Assembly: GCA_963277665.1 (NCBI GenBank) | Contig: OY728143.1 | Span: 230,383,591 to 230,447,590 of the forward strand | Source: Viscum album | Lineage: Eukaryota; Streptophyta; Magnoliopsida; Santalales; Viscaceae | Direction of reading: 5' to 3' | DNA: 64,000 nt | Shown: positions 26,208 to 36,842 of the stretch, one piece after another | How positions within the stretch are numbered: the stretch's first letter is position 1 | Layout of the letters: each line of letters begins with the position of its first letter | Program-made: the position numbers and the translations under genes | Notes under the pieces: generated by a model | Database searches by the model: none | Seen by the model: the letters and a program-made list of their open reading frames with translations, nothing else | What the model was told of the DNA's origin: nothing

Positions 26208-28278
26208 ATGTCCAAAACCAAGATAACTAATGAGGCTGAGACCAGCACCGTCAAGAAACAGCACTCCGAAGGAAGAAAAATATTTCAAGGAAAGGTCATA
26301 GACCTGGAATGGCTATATCCGAAGAATCTTATGTTGAAACAAGCTATCTCTTTTAAAAATCTAGAGTAGACCTTCAATGGTGAGAAGTATGAGTTTTTCA
26401 GGAAGTAGAACTATGATATTTCATTAGTTCTATACAATTTAGTATGGGAGATGCCAAGGATGCCATGGTAGCTAAGATATAAGATCAAGATGTCTCGATA
26501 TCCTCTGTGGAGATTGGTCAGATTTAAAATTGCCCTAATGAGGGAGATTTTAATTTTGATTTGAAAAATATAGGAGATTCCGTGCATAAGTCTGAAGATA
26601 TTCTGTCTTTTATTTTTGTTTCTACTCTTATAAAAATGATGTTCATAAAGCACCTTAATCCAGATCAGTAAATTCTAGAAAAACTTGTGCAAATAGGGAT
26701 TCCACAGAGGTTGTCTGAGTTAGAGAAAATATTGTATCCAAATATTTATATAATGTTTCTGTTAATGAGTGATATAAGGCTTAAATTTACTAGGTACATG
26801 ATATGGTATCTTCATTACTGCTGTCAAAGTGAAGCTAGATGAATTTTTATCCATTTGGTAGGTCCATCTCAAAAATTCGGTTCAAAAAGGATATTGTAAT
26901 GCTAGTGGAATCCAGAGTTAGATGTCATCATAGTGACACCTTCAGTGCTAGGACCCTAAGAAAAATTGGCTATTTCTGGAGCACATTAAAATGGAAACTT
27001 TTTCCAGTAGGATCTGAGGAATAAACATAGAGTTCTCAAGCTCAGTCTGCTATGTCCAAAGGGGGAAATGATGAATCATGATTAAGAACTACTACAAGAA
27101 GAATAATATTGGAAACTGAAGACCCTCAAGAAGAAAGAAGTCAAGAGGGACTTCAGACTCAATGAAAATGAACTGTTAATGAGGAACTTTGTTCTCCTTT
27201 AATAACAACAAGGGATTTACTATCTTACAGTTATGTCAGAGAAAAAGTTGTTGAGAAGCCACATGAAGAGGATACTACTCAAATTCCAGTGACTCCACAA
27301 TTCCAAACTAAAATTGAACCTCATGTTGTAGTTGATGCTGAAGTTTCACTTCAACTGAAACAGAAGGCAGAGCCTGGTGAGGAAGTGGCCAGTCCTCAAG
27401 AAACACCAGAAGATATTAGTTTCAAAAATACATTGGAAAAACAGATTACTGATGTTTGTGTTGAGAATGTTTTTGACATTCAAACTGATGTAATTCATGA
27501 GTATTTTTCTTTAGAAGAGTCTGGAAAAGAATCTTAGGAAAAATCTATTGATCAACCTACTCAGGAGAAGGAAAAAGAAAAATCCGATGAAGATTCGCTG
27601 CCTTTAGTACTGCTGCATCACATTGAAACTGAGAATGATAATCAAGAACATGGTTCCTGTGATTTAGTAAATAAGGAAATGAATGATCTGTACAAGAATT
27701 TATCTCATTTGGAATCTAAAAATGTTACTCTACGGAGATCCTTATAAACAGAACATTTGATATTTCATATACATAAGGTAAGTAAAGTTTCATGACAAGA
27801 AGTTGAAAATTTTAAGTAAGATATGTTGATAGAGGTATACAAGATGAAATCAGAAACAGTAAATTAGTGAGATCTGTTAAAATTTAAATAATTCTTAGAG
27901 ACACAATTTTCATTTGTTGGGACTAGTGCAGCTAGTTGGTGAAGTACTTCACCTGATTTTATAAGAATGTTTCCAGCTATCATAGATACCATGACCAATA
28001 TGAATGAAAAATTGCAAGATCTTCAATGTAACAATTCTCCTTTATCTGTCTGGTTAGATAATCAGAAATTTTTGGTTGATCAGTTGACATCAAGTGAACA
28101 AAATATTAGACATGTGCTGACGCAGTTCATAGAAAATCTATCCTTAATTAAGGAAAAGGAAGAAATACGTCATGATTTTTTCAGAGTAAACCTCATAGAA
28201 GCTATTTATATGACTCAAGAGACCGGAGATCTTATTGTTAGGCTTGGTGAAGGAATGATGAAAATGCTGAGGGAGTAG
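26208..28278 (+). pseudogene. Element C third ORF region (Sirevirus-type extra ORF), decayed
   Basis: About 690 codons between RNase H and the 3' LTR, in the sense orientation. The start taken is the ATG at 26208 (MSKTKITNEAETSTVKKQ). The N-terminal part is basic then mixed (GRKIFQGKVIDLEWLYPKNL) and frame-shifts near 26370 and 26830. From 26839 to 28278 one frame persists with only stops. Its middle is acidic and Gln/Glu/Pro-rich (KIEPHVVVDAEVSLQLKQKA; then EKEKEKSDED near 27570). The C-terminal ~100 residues (27967-28278) are helical and coiled-coil-like (NMNEKLQDLQ, SSEQNIRHVLTQFIENL). Sireviruses often carry an ORF here, sometimes called env-like. I see no signal peptide or membrane segment, so that name is not supported. 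Function unknown. Confidence 0.6.
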
Positions 28279-28837
28279 TTGATAGAAATCAAGTCTGTAA
28301 TTCAAAGGAGATAGACCCTATCTTATCCTCTTACCAACCGTAATTCATGTGTTCATCATGATTATACCTATTCCATGTACTCAATGAAAATTTGTATTAC
28401 TGTAATTTATTATTATTTGTTTTCCTGTCTTTGTTTCGATATGATAGTAATCCAGATTTAATTATTGACCAATAGTTAATGATATCACATTTACCTCAGT
28501 TCAGTGCTACATTAAATGTGTTCTATTCTATACTCTATGATTATTTTTTTATCAAAATAAGTAGGAGAAATTTGGATAAACAAAATATTTTATTTTTTGT
28601 TTCATATTATATACATAAAATATTTTTTTCTTTTCTCTTTTGGGGGAAATTAGTGAGAGAAATTATGTTAAATCTAATATTGTATTTAACATTGCAACGT
28701 TCAAAACTATATGTAATTGATTTTTCAGGATAATTTCATTGGTTATTTTATGGGTTTTGTGATCATCAAAGGTATGGATATTGTTGACCAAGTGTTATTT
28801 TCAAAAATACATAATGTTTTTATTTAAAGGGAGTGTT
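28279..28837 (+). other. Element C 3' untranslated region and polypurine tract
   Basis: AT-rich non-coding stretch between the third ORF and the 3' LTR. AAAGGGAGTG at 28826-28835 is the polypurine tract priming plus-strand DNA synthesis, two bases before the LTR. The open frame 28479-28733 inside it has no recognisable content. Confidence 0.6.
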
Positions 28838-30643
28838 TGTTGAGAACAATACTCTATCTCTTTATGATAATTTTGATGCTCATAAATAAACTTAATTATT
28901 TTCTAATGATTTTATTTGATAAATGTATTGCAGGAATTTATTATTCATTATATTTTTATTTCTAGATGAAATATTTAAGTTCACGAAAAACAATGTTTAA
29001 TTACTAAAGTATTCGTATAAGCATGTTCTAAAAACATTGTTCATGCTCCACATATTCTGGATCTTCTTAAGCTTGTTATGGAAACACTGTTTATACCCTA
29101 CGTGGAGAAACGTAGCGTATGGATGAAATACAGTGTATACATTATGTGTTATTAGAAAATTATGGAAGTGGAAACCTATGTTAGGAAGGAATCCTACATT
29201 CGTTTTATTGAAGAGTATGGACGAGGAACCCTACGTTAGGAAGGAATCCTATGGTTGGGTTATTGAAAAAGTGTAGAAGAAGAAATATACATAAGTTTTA
29301 AATGTTACGCTTGTTTCTCAAAAGTATGGTTCATCATCCTTTGTTTTGTAAAAAACCATACGTTCTTAGAAAAGTATGGATCAAGTACATTTCGTTTTAA
29401 TGCTTAAAAAATTATGGATCTTTTATCATACATTTAAAAGTTGAATAGAAAAAGTATGGATGGACAACCCTACATTTGTGATCAACCATACATTGCCAAA
29501 CCTACGTTTGTGATTAACCATACGTTGCCAACCCAACATTTGTGATCAACCATACGTAGACAACCTTAATTTTGAAGTCTACATCATCAAACTTGCATTT
29601 ATTATCTATGTTACGTTCAGAGGATGCATACTGTACAACTCAACCTCACATTTGGCATCAGAGAGTTTAAAGTCGATATTATTATGCAACAATCAGAAAT
29701 CTATTTATTAGGATGATTTCAAGCTGAATTTAAAGCTGATTTTAATTTATCTGTTTGACGAGTTCAAATCTGTTTATGGATCAAATTAAATGGAGTTTTT
29801 CTTGGTGAACTTCTAGGGAAGTTACAGTTACTATGTATATTCAAATGTTTGAATATCATGAGTTAGAAGGCGAATTTTGTGGATCAATAATTTACAAGAG
29901 AAGTGCTCGACGTTATTATATAGATGTGATATTTTTTCAAATAGGAGTAATCGATAATTTTTATAAAAAGGAAGAAAAACAGAGACTATAAAAACACACA
30001 GATCTTCTGATTCAAAACAATGAAAAAGATCTGTTTATTTAAGAAGTAGAATCGCGATAGAATATTCACTCATTCTACATCAACGATCATTCATGAATCT
30101 GCTACTGCTAAAGTTTTGTGTTATATTTCTATATCTACTGCAATATGATCTACTCAAAAAGACTCTTATTTGAAGATCATTATTTCTGAAGGAGACAATC
30201 CATCTACTGTCAATTGCATTCTGTTGCAATTGTGACGAACACCTAGAAAGTATTTTCAAAAATACAGTTACCTTTCTTTTCTATTCTCGAGTGACCAGTT
30301 TCTTGTACAATGTTGTATAGGTTCTGTGAGTGAACCAGAAGGATTTGTTTTTCCTTAGTTTTTAAAGGTTTCAACTGCCTATACTCAGTTGTGAAACGAT
30401 CTGTGTAAACGAAGACCAGATAGTAAAAATCACCGTGCTCTTGGAGTAGAGCATTGGTGGAGTGGACTAGGGGCCTTCTGTTCCCCAAACCACTATATAT
30501 CATGTGTCTCTATTATTTAAATTTTTTCTTCTTTAATTCATCTGATTAAAGTTAAAGGGAATAACACGATATCGTGAAGATTTTTTAGAAGACACAATTC
30601 ACCCCTCCCCCTCTTGTGTATATTTAGTATAATCTGATCCAAC
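28838..30643 (+). repeat. Element C 3' LTR
   Basis: Starts TGTTGAGAACAATACT and ends TCTGATCCAACA. Direct repeat of 19243-21049, one base shorter. Immediately after it, B's LTR resumes. Confidence 0.92.
29465..29560 (+). repeat. 32-bp tandem repeat, three units, C 3' LTR
   Basis: Units 29465-29496, 29497-29528 and 29529-29560, matching the array at 19871-19966. The number of units is the same in both LTRs, so the array was present at insertion. Confidence 0.85.
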
Positions 30644-31017
30644 ATCACCTCATTCATATTAAGAATTAATTGGAATTCGTAAGTAGTGGGTCACCGGTTA
30701 TATCCCCAATATGCATCTTTAGGTCTCATAAGATATAAAATATATGTATTTTTCAGAGGCTTTTCCTATTTATTTGCATATATGGATTTGGATGAGTCCT
30801 TAACCATTTGTTTTTAAAGGTCTTGAATGAGGCCTCGATGGTATATTTTATATATACGAAATTATGAATTCCCTTGTTATGATATTCATAACTTAAAATG
30901 AAAGTGATTATTTTTTTAGTAAAATATAGATGGTTATATTTTTTTCTCATGTAGTTATTTATGTAATTTTATAATTATTTTTTCCCCCTCTATTAATATT
31001 CTCATGATCATGATTTA
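30644..31017 (+). repeat. Element B 3' LTR, piece 2
   Basis: Aligns with 11088-11465 of B's 5' LTR: 'agaattaattgga' at 30661 and 11105, 'tatatggatttgg(a/t)tgagtc' at 30779 and 11224, 'ctcatgat(c/a)atgattta' at 31001 and 11446. About 50 bases of B LTR (11038-11087 in the 5' copy) are missing across the C insertion. Confidence 0.78.
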
Positions 31018-32376
31018 ATTAGCACCTCGAAAGATTGAGACATATTTTTTCTAAATTTTATTTTTTATTTTTGATATTTTTCATTACAGTAAACATGGGA
31101 AATAATTTTCTGATTTTAAATAACTATTATAGGATTTAAATATACCCAAAAACATGTTATCATTCCATACACACAACATAATGTTTAACATTATCAATAT
31201 GGGACACATAGTTAACATACATTACATGCACGATTGAAATTCCTCGATGGATTTTGTAACATGGAAGACTGAGTGTTACCATACTATAATATATTATTAA
31301 ATATATTATTATTTAATATATTTAGATATAACCAAGCCTTTAATTTTAGGTTAATTATTAGGATTACATAAATTATGAAAATACATGGTTCAAATCCTTT
31401 GTTACAAATTAATTATAATTATTACAATAAAAATTGAATATAAAGAACACTATTATTGTTATTAGATATTTTTTATCCTAATAAATTATATTAATTATAT
31501 TTAGATAGTCATAATAATATAATATAGAATTTAAATATTTAATATTTATTTTTCTATTCATCCAATATATTTGAGAAACATAAGATAAAAACAAACCCAA
31601 TTTTCTCCTATCCACCTGTATTTTTTATTATTGAATTTTTACTACCATTCATTGGAAAAAGAATTTTAAATCCAATTTTAGGATCTTTTTTATATTTAAT
31701 ATTTCAAAATAAAATTAATATTTTAAATAAAAAAATAATAATTAGTTTAGGTTAATTATTTAGTGTTTTTCTATAAAATTAGATTTTTGAATTAATAGGG
31801 AAAATTAATGAAATTCTGTCGAAAACTGCATTTTGATCTAATTTATTTATAAGGTTAACAAGTAATTTAATTTTTTTGAAATTTTAATTATATAATATTT
31901 TGTCAATCAAACCAATTTTTTTCGTTGGAAACAATTTGACAGTGAAATTGGATATAAAAAATTAGCAATCATTTGAACATTTTTACTTTAAATCCTCGTA
32001 GTGTCATCATGTTAGCATGATTAAATTTGAACATTTCTCTACAAAAAATGTGATTTAAATTTTGAAAAATAGATTCTATATTATGAATAGTAATAATATA
32101 TAATTTATAATAATTTGAAATTAGTTTTTAACCAATAAAATTAGTGAATGTAATTAAATGTAATTACATCGATTATGGTAGAGTTAAGCTTGTGTATGGA
32201 ATAAATGTTAAACAAAATAGAAAATATGACCTAGAAAATTTTCCAACGGCCATTTTATATCCATATTTCATCCCTATAATCTATTTATTATATATATTTT
32301 TATTTTATCCACAATACATGTGAAAATGTGTGTGGAATTCCATTGTCAACATATTGCAAGAGAGCCACTCCCCCTC

Positions 32377-32388
32377 TATTATAAAAAG
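32377..32388 (+). promoter_or_regulatory. TATA box, element D 5' LTR
   Basis: TATTATAAAAAG followed by GCCTCCTCT, conserved at 42298-42307 as CTATAAAAGG followed by CCTCCTCT. Likely LTR core promoter. Confidence 0.6.
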
Positions 32389-32542
32389 GCCTCCTCTCCA
32401 CCGCTTGTTTACACCTCTCAATCCAAATAGATTAATCCATGTTATATTAAAATATTATCCCATATTTCCTTATTTTTTTCTTTAATCCTACATTTTTTCA
32501 TAAATTCTTCAAGGTAATCCTTTTTTTTCAAAACCAAAAGGA

Positions 32543-32563
32543 GTTACCTAATTAATAGGTAAC
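32543..32563 (+). promoter_or_regulatory. Palindrome ~155 bases downstream of the D TATA box
   Basis: Perfect 8-bp inverted repeat, GTTACCTA and TAGGTAAC, around a 5-base loop ATTAA. It lies just after the conserved 'ccaaaaggag' and before 'acaccct'. The 3' LTR keeps the outer stem (GTTAC and GTAAC at 42460-42480) at the same place. A hairpin in the transcribed part of the LTR could act in RNA 3' end formation or packaging; that is inference. Confidence 0.5.
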
Positions 32564-34898
32564 ACCCTCACTCAAGCTCCATTCTTTTATTTTCTTTCTC
32601 CAACACCTAAATTATTATTATTTTCATTATTATATAAAAAACCAATGTAATAAACATACTATTATGTTACTATTATATTTTTTGGATTTATACTTACACA
32701 CATCTCCATCAAATGGGTTACGAACATACTATTTTTGTGTAAGATAATCTACCACCTTACAAAATGATGATTGTTCTCTTTTCCTTCAATTCCTCTAATG
32801 GTAGAAATTATAATGGAAAATATATTTATATATAATATATATGATATAAAAAATTCATATGATTTTTTAATTCTTTTACAACACATATTGTTATACCTTC
32901 AATTTCGTATTAATATGATAACTTCGTTTGAGGATGTGTTGACAACCGCCCCTAAGGGCGATGTGATTCATTCACACACTTCATATGTAGTATTGAGGAT
33001 GGGTATAATGAACCTATATGATATATATGATAAAATAATGATACTAGAATAATTATATTTATTCATATATATACATATATATCATTTATGCTCTTTTTTT
33101 CAAAATGATAATTAAATAGAAACAACATTCATTCGTACGTACGACGTACCATCTCCATGAATGATGATTTTCATTTCATACATATATATTAAGTAGATTA
33201 TTAAAATACAAAAATAATGAATATAAATTATAATTATATTAGGTTTTATGTTATTTAAATCTAGATATAGGTATAAGGACTAAATATATAAAAACCCAAG
33301 ACATGTGTGAAAAACAAAGCAGATATTTTCTGAAGTGAAACAATTACAAAGAATTAATAACAAGAGGGTAATATGAAGTCATAATCAACAAATATATAGT
33401 ATAGATATAATAATATGTTTATGTGATATATGTATAATAAATTAACATTTATCATATATGAGGATTGAATGGTAACCATAAAATCGAAGACATAAGGTAA
33501 TGTAATTTCATCTCACCTTTTATTACTATGATATACATGAATTTTTCATCACTCACATTTATTGTGTAGGGTATACACTTCCCATTGAAATTTTATGTCA
33601 TGAATTTTCTAGTTTTCATGATATTATATGATTCTTGAAATTTTATTTTCTTACATGAGTGTATTATTCCATGTTATCAAGTGGTTAGAGTCTACTGAAA
33701 CAATCTCGCCATTTATCATGATTATTTATGAGTATTATTAAATTGATGAAATATAATGATCCATTTCCCAGGAACCCCAATTGAATAACATATACTATAG
33801 TTTTCCATGATATATTAATGTATTAGTACCATTTGTCAACTCTTTGGTACATAGGATTACAAAGAAAATGTTTTTATAAAAATATGACTTTATTTGTCCT
33901 CTTGGTCCGAAATAATTGTTCTTTAAAACCCTTGATTACAAAAACTTATATTTATAAATATTTTACTATTATCATATAATGTTAAAGGAAATGGTTATCT
34001 ATTTTTCCCTTCTATGGTCAAAGAAGGAATATTCATGTCATCTTCCTATAAAATAAATTTTTATATCATTTATGGTAAAATTTGAATTTTCATCACGTAC
34101 GGACATACCACCATTACGAACGATATTTATTTAAAGAATCTATTTTATGTTTATAGTTTCATTTTAACTGAAAATATAATTTCTTAATATTCTATAAAAT
34201 TAATGTTTATAATGTATTTTTCAATGAAAATGTTTTATTACTTTATTTTTAAAGCATTCATTAAAATATTTCAACTATATTGTCAATGTAATAGGTTTTC
34301 AAGAGTTTTTTATGTTAGAGAAATGTTTTGAGAATTTCAATTAATTACTTATATTATTTCCGTGAAAGAGTTTTCCAAAATGTTTTAAAATATTTATTTA
34401 TATGTTTTAAGTTTATTTTCAACGCAATATTTTTCAAAAAGTTTTATGTTTTAAAAAATGAATTCTTCAATGAAGAAAGTATATTTTCCTCAATATGTGT
34501 TTTTAAAAGAACACTTATAATTATTTCCCATTGCATATGACATCTATTGGTGTTACTCTCACCTTTCTCTAAAAATGGTTGAATTCATACATTTATATTC
34601 ATTCTATGAATGATTAATTTTTTTTAATGTCAGAGTGTATATGAAAGTCTTTTATCATTCACATATAATATACTTTTCAAACCAGTTTCTTTTCATGGGC
34701 AGTGATTAAGAGACCTACATATTGTCTATAGGTAATGATCTGATTAATTGTTAACGATTCCCATATCATTTCTTGGGTTATGATATGATTATTAATTAAT
34801 ATTCTAGAACTCATTTTTATGATTCCATTATTTAATGGGTTGGTTCTATATCTCCCTCCAATGCATAGGTTAACGACAGATGACTCATGTGTATATAT

Positions 34899-35290
34899 GT
34901 TATGAGTGAACCTGATTTCATGTTGAAAATGATATGTGTTAACATGATTGAACGTCACTAGTATTATGCACAGACCTGGTTGCATATCTGAAATATTATG
35001 AATGAACCAAATTTCATGGTCACAATGTTATGAGTGAACCTTATTACCTATTCATTATGTTATGCACGAACATAGTTTCATGCCCAAAATTTTATGTGTG
35101 AACTTGTTTTCATGTTCTTCATATTCTGAGTGAACCTGATTACATATTCAAAATGTTATGTGTGGACCTGATTACATGTTCCCAACATTGTGCATAGAAC
35201 TAGATTCTTGTCCATATAGTTATGAATTAACCTGATTACATTTTCAAAAATTTATACATGGATGTGATTGCATGTCCATAAGTTGATATG
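34899..35290 (+). repeat. ~33-bp minisatellite, about 11 degenerate units, D 5' LTR
   Basis: Units follow GTTATGNRTGAACCTGATT then ACATGTTCANAAT with many changes. The related array in the 3' LTR spans 44819-45110. Confidence 0.75.
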
Positions 35291-35821
35291 AGAGCCTAAT
35301 TTCATGACCTTAAATTAATGAGTTAAACTATTTCTACGTACATATATCAACAAGGTTATAAACCAATGTGCATTAAAAAAAATCCATGTATTATTCAATT
35401 AATATTCATTCATACCTTATGCTCTTAATTCTCTTATGATCCATGTCATATAAACTGCCAATCATTATTATGATCTTTAATATGCATGAAATGGTCATAA
35501 AATGTTATTCTCAAGATCCATACACTTTTTATCATGTTATGATTATGCATTTCCTTATTTAGCCCTTACTAATCATCTGATCTCACCCCTTTGTTGTGTT
35601 TCCTTTACCCATGTGATGAAGAATGGTTTTATGTATAAATACTAAAGGTAGATATTTTTACAAGAGATTTTTGATATCTTTCACCATGATCATCTTATTT
35701 TATTTCATGTTTCCAAAGAAACTAAACTATTATGATCCTTGGGAATATATTTTTTATAATGTACTAAATAATAATCTAAATTGTGGTAATTTTTTTGTAT
35801 ATTAAGAATGGGTTTGCTATA

Positions 35822-35840
35822 TTTTTTATCAAAGAAATCG
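35822..35840 (+). other. Element D primer binding site (degenerate)
   Basis: TTTTTTATCAAAGAAATCG follows the 5' LTR, matching the register of TTTGGTATCAGAGC. It is aligned by the downstream leader shared with B. Confidence 0.45.
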
Positions 35841-36240
35841 TTTAGTCAACCATTGGAAACTAGGATTAAAAAACCATAGTGGTATCCCTAAGGGGATTTT
35901 TGTGAATATACCTCAAGATTTATATTAGGATAAGTCTAAGGATATAAGAAATTTTGTGAAAATCAACCATAAATTTGTAAATTGATATATTGATTTGTTT
36001 CCTAGAAATAAATCCATGTTTAGATACTACAAGTGGATGTAACTCTCGCATAGTTGTACCAATGAGTAACAACATTAACAAGATGTTGTGGGCCAGACTC
36101 AAGGTAATCTGATAAATGTCAACCGGGATTGCTACACATCTCGTTTGACACTCCTAAGGGATGCGCTTTGGGAATTCACAAATTCTAAATGAACTATTAT
36201 GGTGGATTTAAAATAGGAATTGGCAATGACTAACATATGA
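35841..36240 (+). other. Element D untranslated leader
   Basis: Similar to B's leader at 11831-12180, including 'ttggaaact', 'gtttgacactc' and 'tggatttaaaa' in the same order. A minus-strand open frame here (35920-36102) is incidental. Confidence 0.5.
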
Positions 36241-36842
36241 TAATCCTATGTTTTTATAGTTCAAATAAGTAACAGTCATGATTTATGAATCGTATATGTA
36301 ATTTCCATGATTATATAGTATCCTAATATGATAAATGTTTCTCACACTATTCCTTATGGTTTTATTCAACGAATATATAATGATGGAACAAGGGTAACAT
36401 TTAATGTTTTATATGTGGAAATTATGGTCATTATGTGAATCGATTTCCCATGTAGAAATATTATAAATAGAAATATGAAGTTGGTATGAGTATTGGTTAT
36501 ACATACGAATAAAAAGAGATCGAAAATGAAATGTGATAGGTATGTGATGTTCGTAATGTATTGTTTACATAATAAGTACGAACAGATTAATGATTAGGTA
36601 CCTTAAGTTATGATTCATATTTTATATTATAGAGAAGTTGAATCAAAATATCATTTGATGAAGCCTAAGTAATTGCGTACGAAAAATGTTGGATGAATGA
36701 AGTATTTATGTTTTAGGATTTAGAGATTATTATATACGAATCATATAATATAGGAGTATATTCACAATAAGTTTAAATTAAGTATTGAAAAGGACACGTT
36801 GAATGCTTTTGAAGAAGTAGAAAATGATTTCACGAAAAGGAT
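36241..36842 (+). pseudogene. gag: Element D gag remnant with zinc knuckle
   Basis: At 36405-36446 one frame reads CFICGNYGHYVNRF, a nucleocapsid CX2CX4HX4C knuckle with the last Cys changed to Phe. This is the C-terminal part of a gypsy gag. The capsid domain ahead of it is not recognisable, and the distance from the leader is short, so much of gag is missing. The sequence stops at 36842, where LTR-like segment X begins. Confidence 0.6.

Larger units (their letters stand above)
19243..30643 (+). mobile_element. Element C: Ty1/copia Sirevirus-type retrotransposon, complete but inactive
   Basis: C is an 11.4 kb element with two LTRs of nearly equal length (1807 and 1806 bp), a primer site at 21051, gag and pol in copia order (protease, integrase, RT, RNase H), a third ORF region and a polypurine tract. 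Large size, a long gag with coiled coil and extra zinc knuckle, the pol sequence and an additional ORF after RNase H all point to the Sirevirus (SIRE/Maximus) lineage. It lies in the 3' LTR of B. The LTRs agree at roughly nine in ten positions in the first 140 bases by eye, more than any other pair here, so C is the youngest insertion. Its frames still carry many stops and several frameshifts. Confidence 0.9.
31018..35821 (+). repeat. Element D 5' LTR
   Basis: Long direct repeat of 40935-45660, collinear throughout. Shared landmarks: 'acattacatgcacgatt' (31220 and 41138), the TATA box followed by GGCCTCCTCT (32377 and 42298), 'ccaaaaggagttac' (32534 and 42451), 'gatgtgattcatt' (32960 and 42879) and 'aaactaaactattatg' (35718 and 45548). 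It contains a palindrome (32543-32563) and a minisatellite (34899-35290). Open frames at 32771-33052, 34328-34540 and 34677-34985 are incidental. Confidence 0.85.

Noticed and set aside
26208..28278. Envelope gene in element C
   Set aside because: Position fits the env-like ORF of some Sireviruses, but no signal peptide, membrane anchor or cleavage-like motif is visible.
28479..28733. 84-codon frame before the C 3' LTR as a fourth gene
   Set aside because: Low-complexity Phe/Tyr/Ile-rich translation of AT-rich 3' untranslated sequence, no start context or motif.
34677..34985. 102-codon minus-strand open frame
   Set aside because: It lies in D's 5' LTR and overlaps the minisatellite; the matching part of the 3' LTR is not open, and no protein motif is seen.
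34899..35290. CRISPR-like array
   Set aside because: Units follow each other directly without unique spacers; it is a degenerate minisatellite in a plant LTR.
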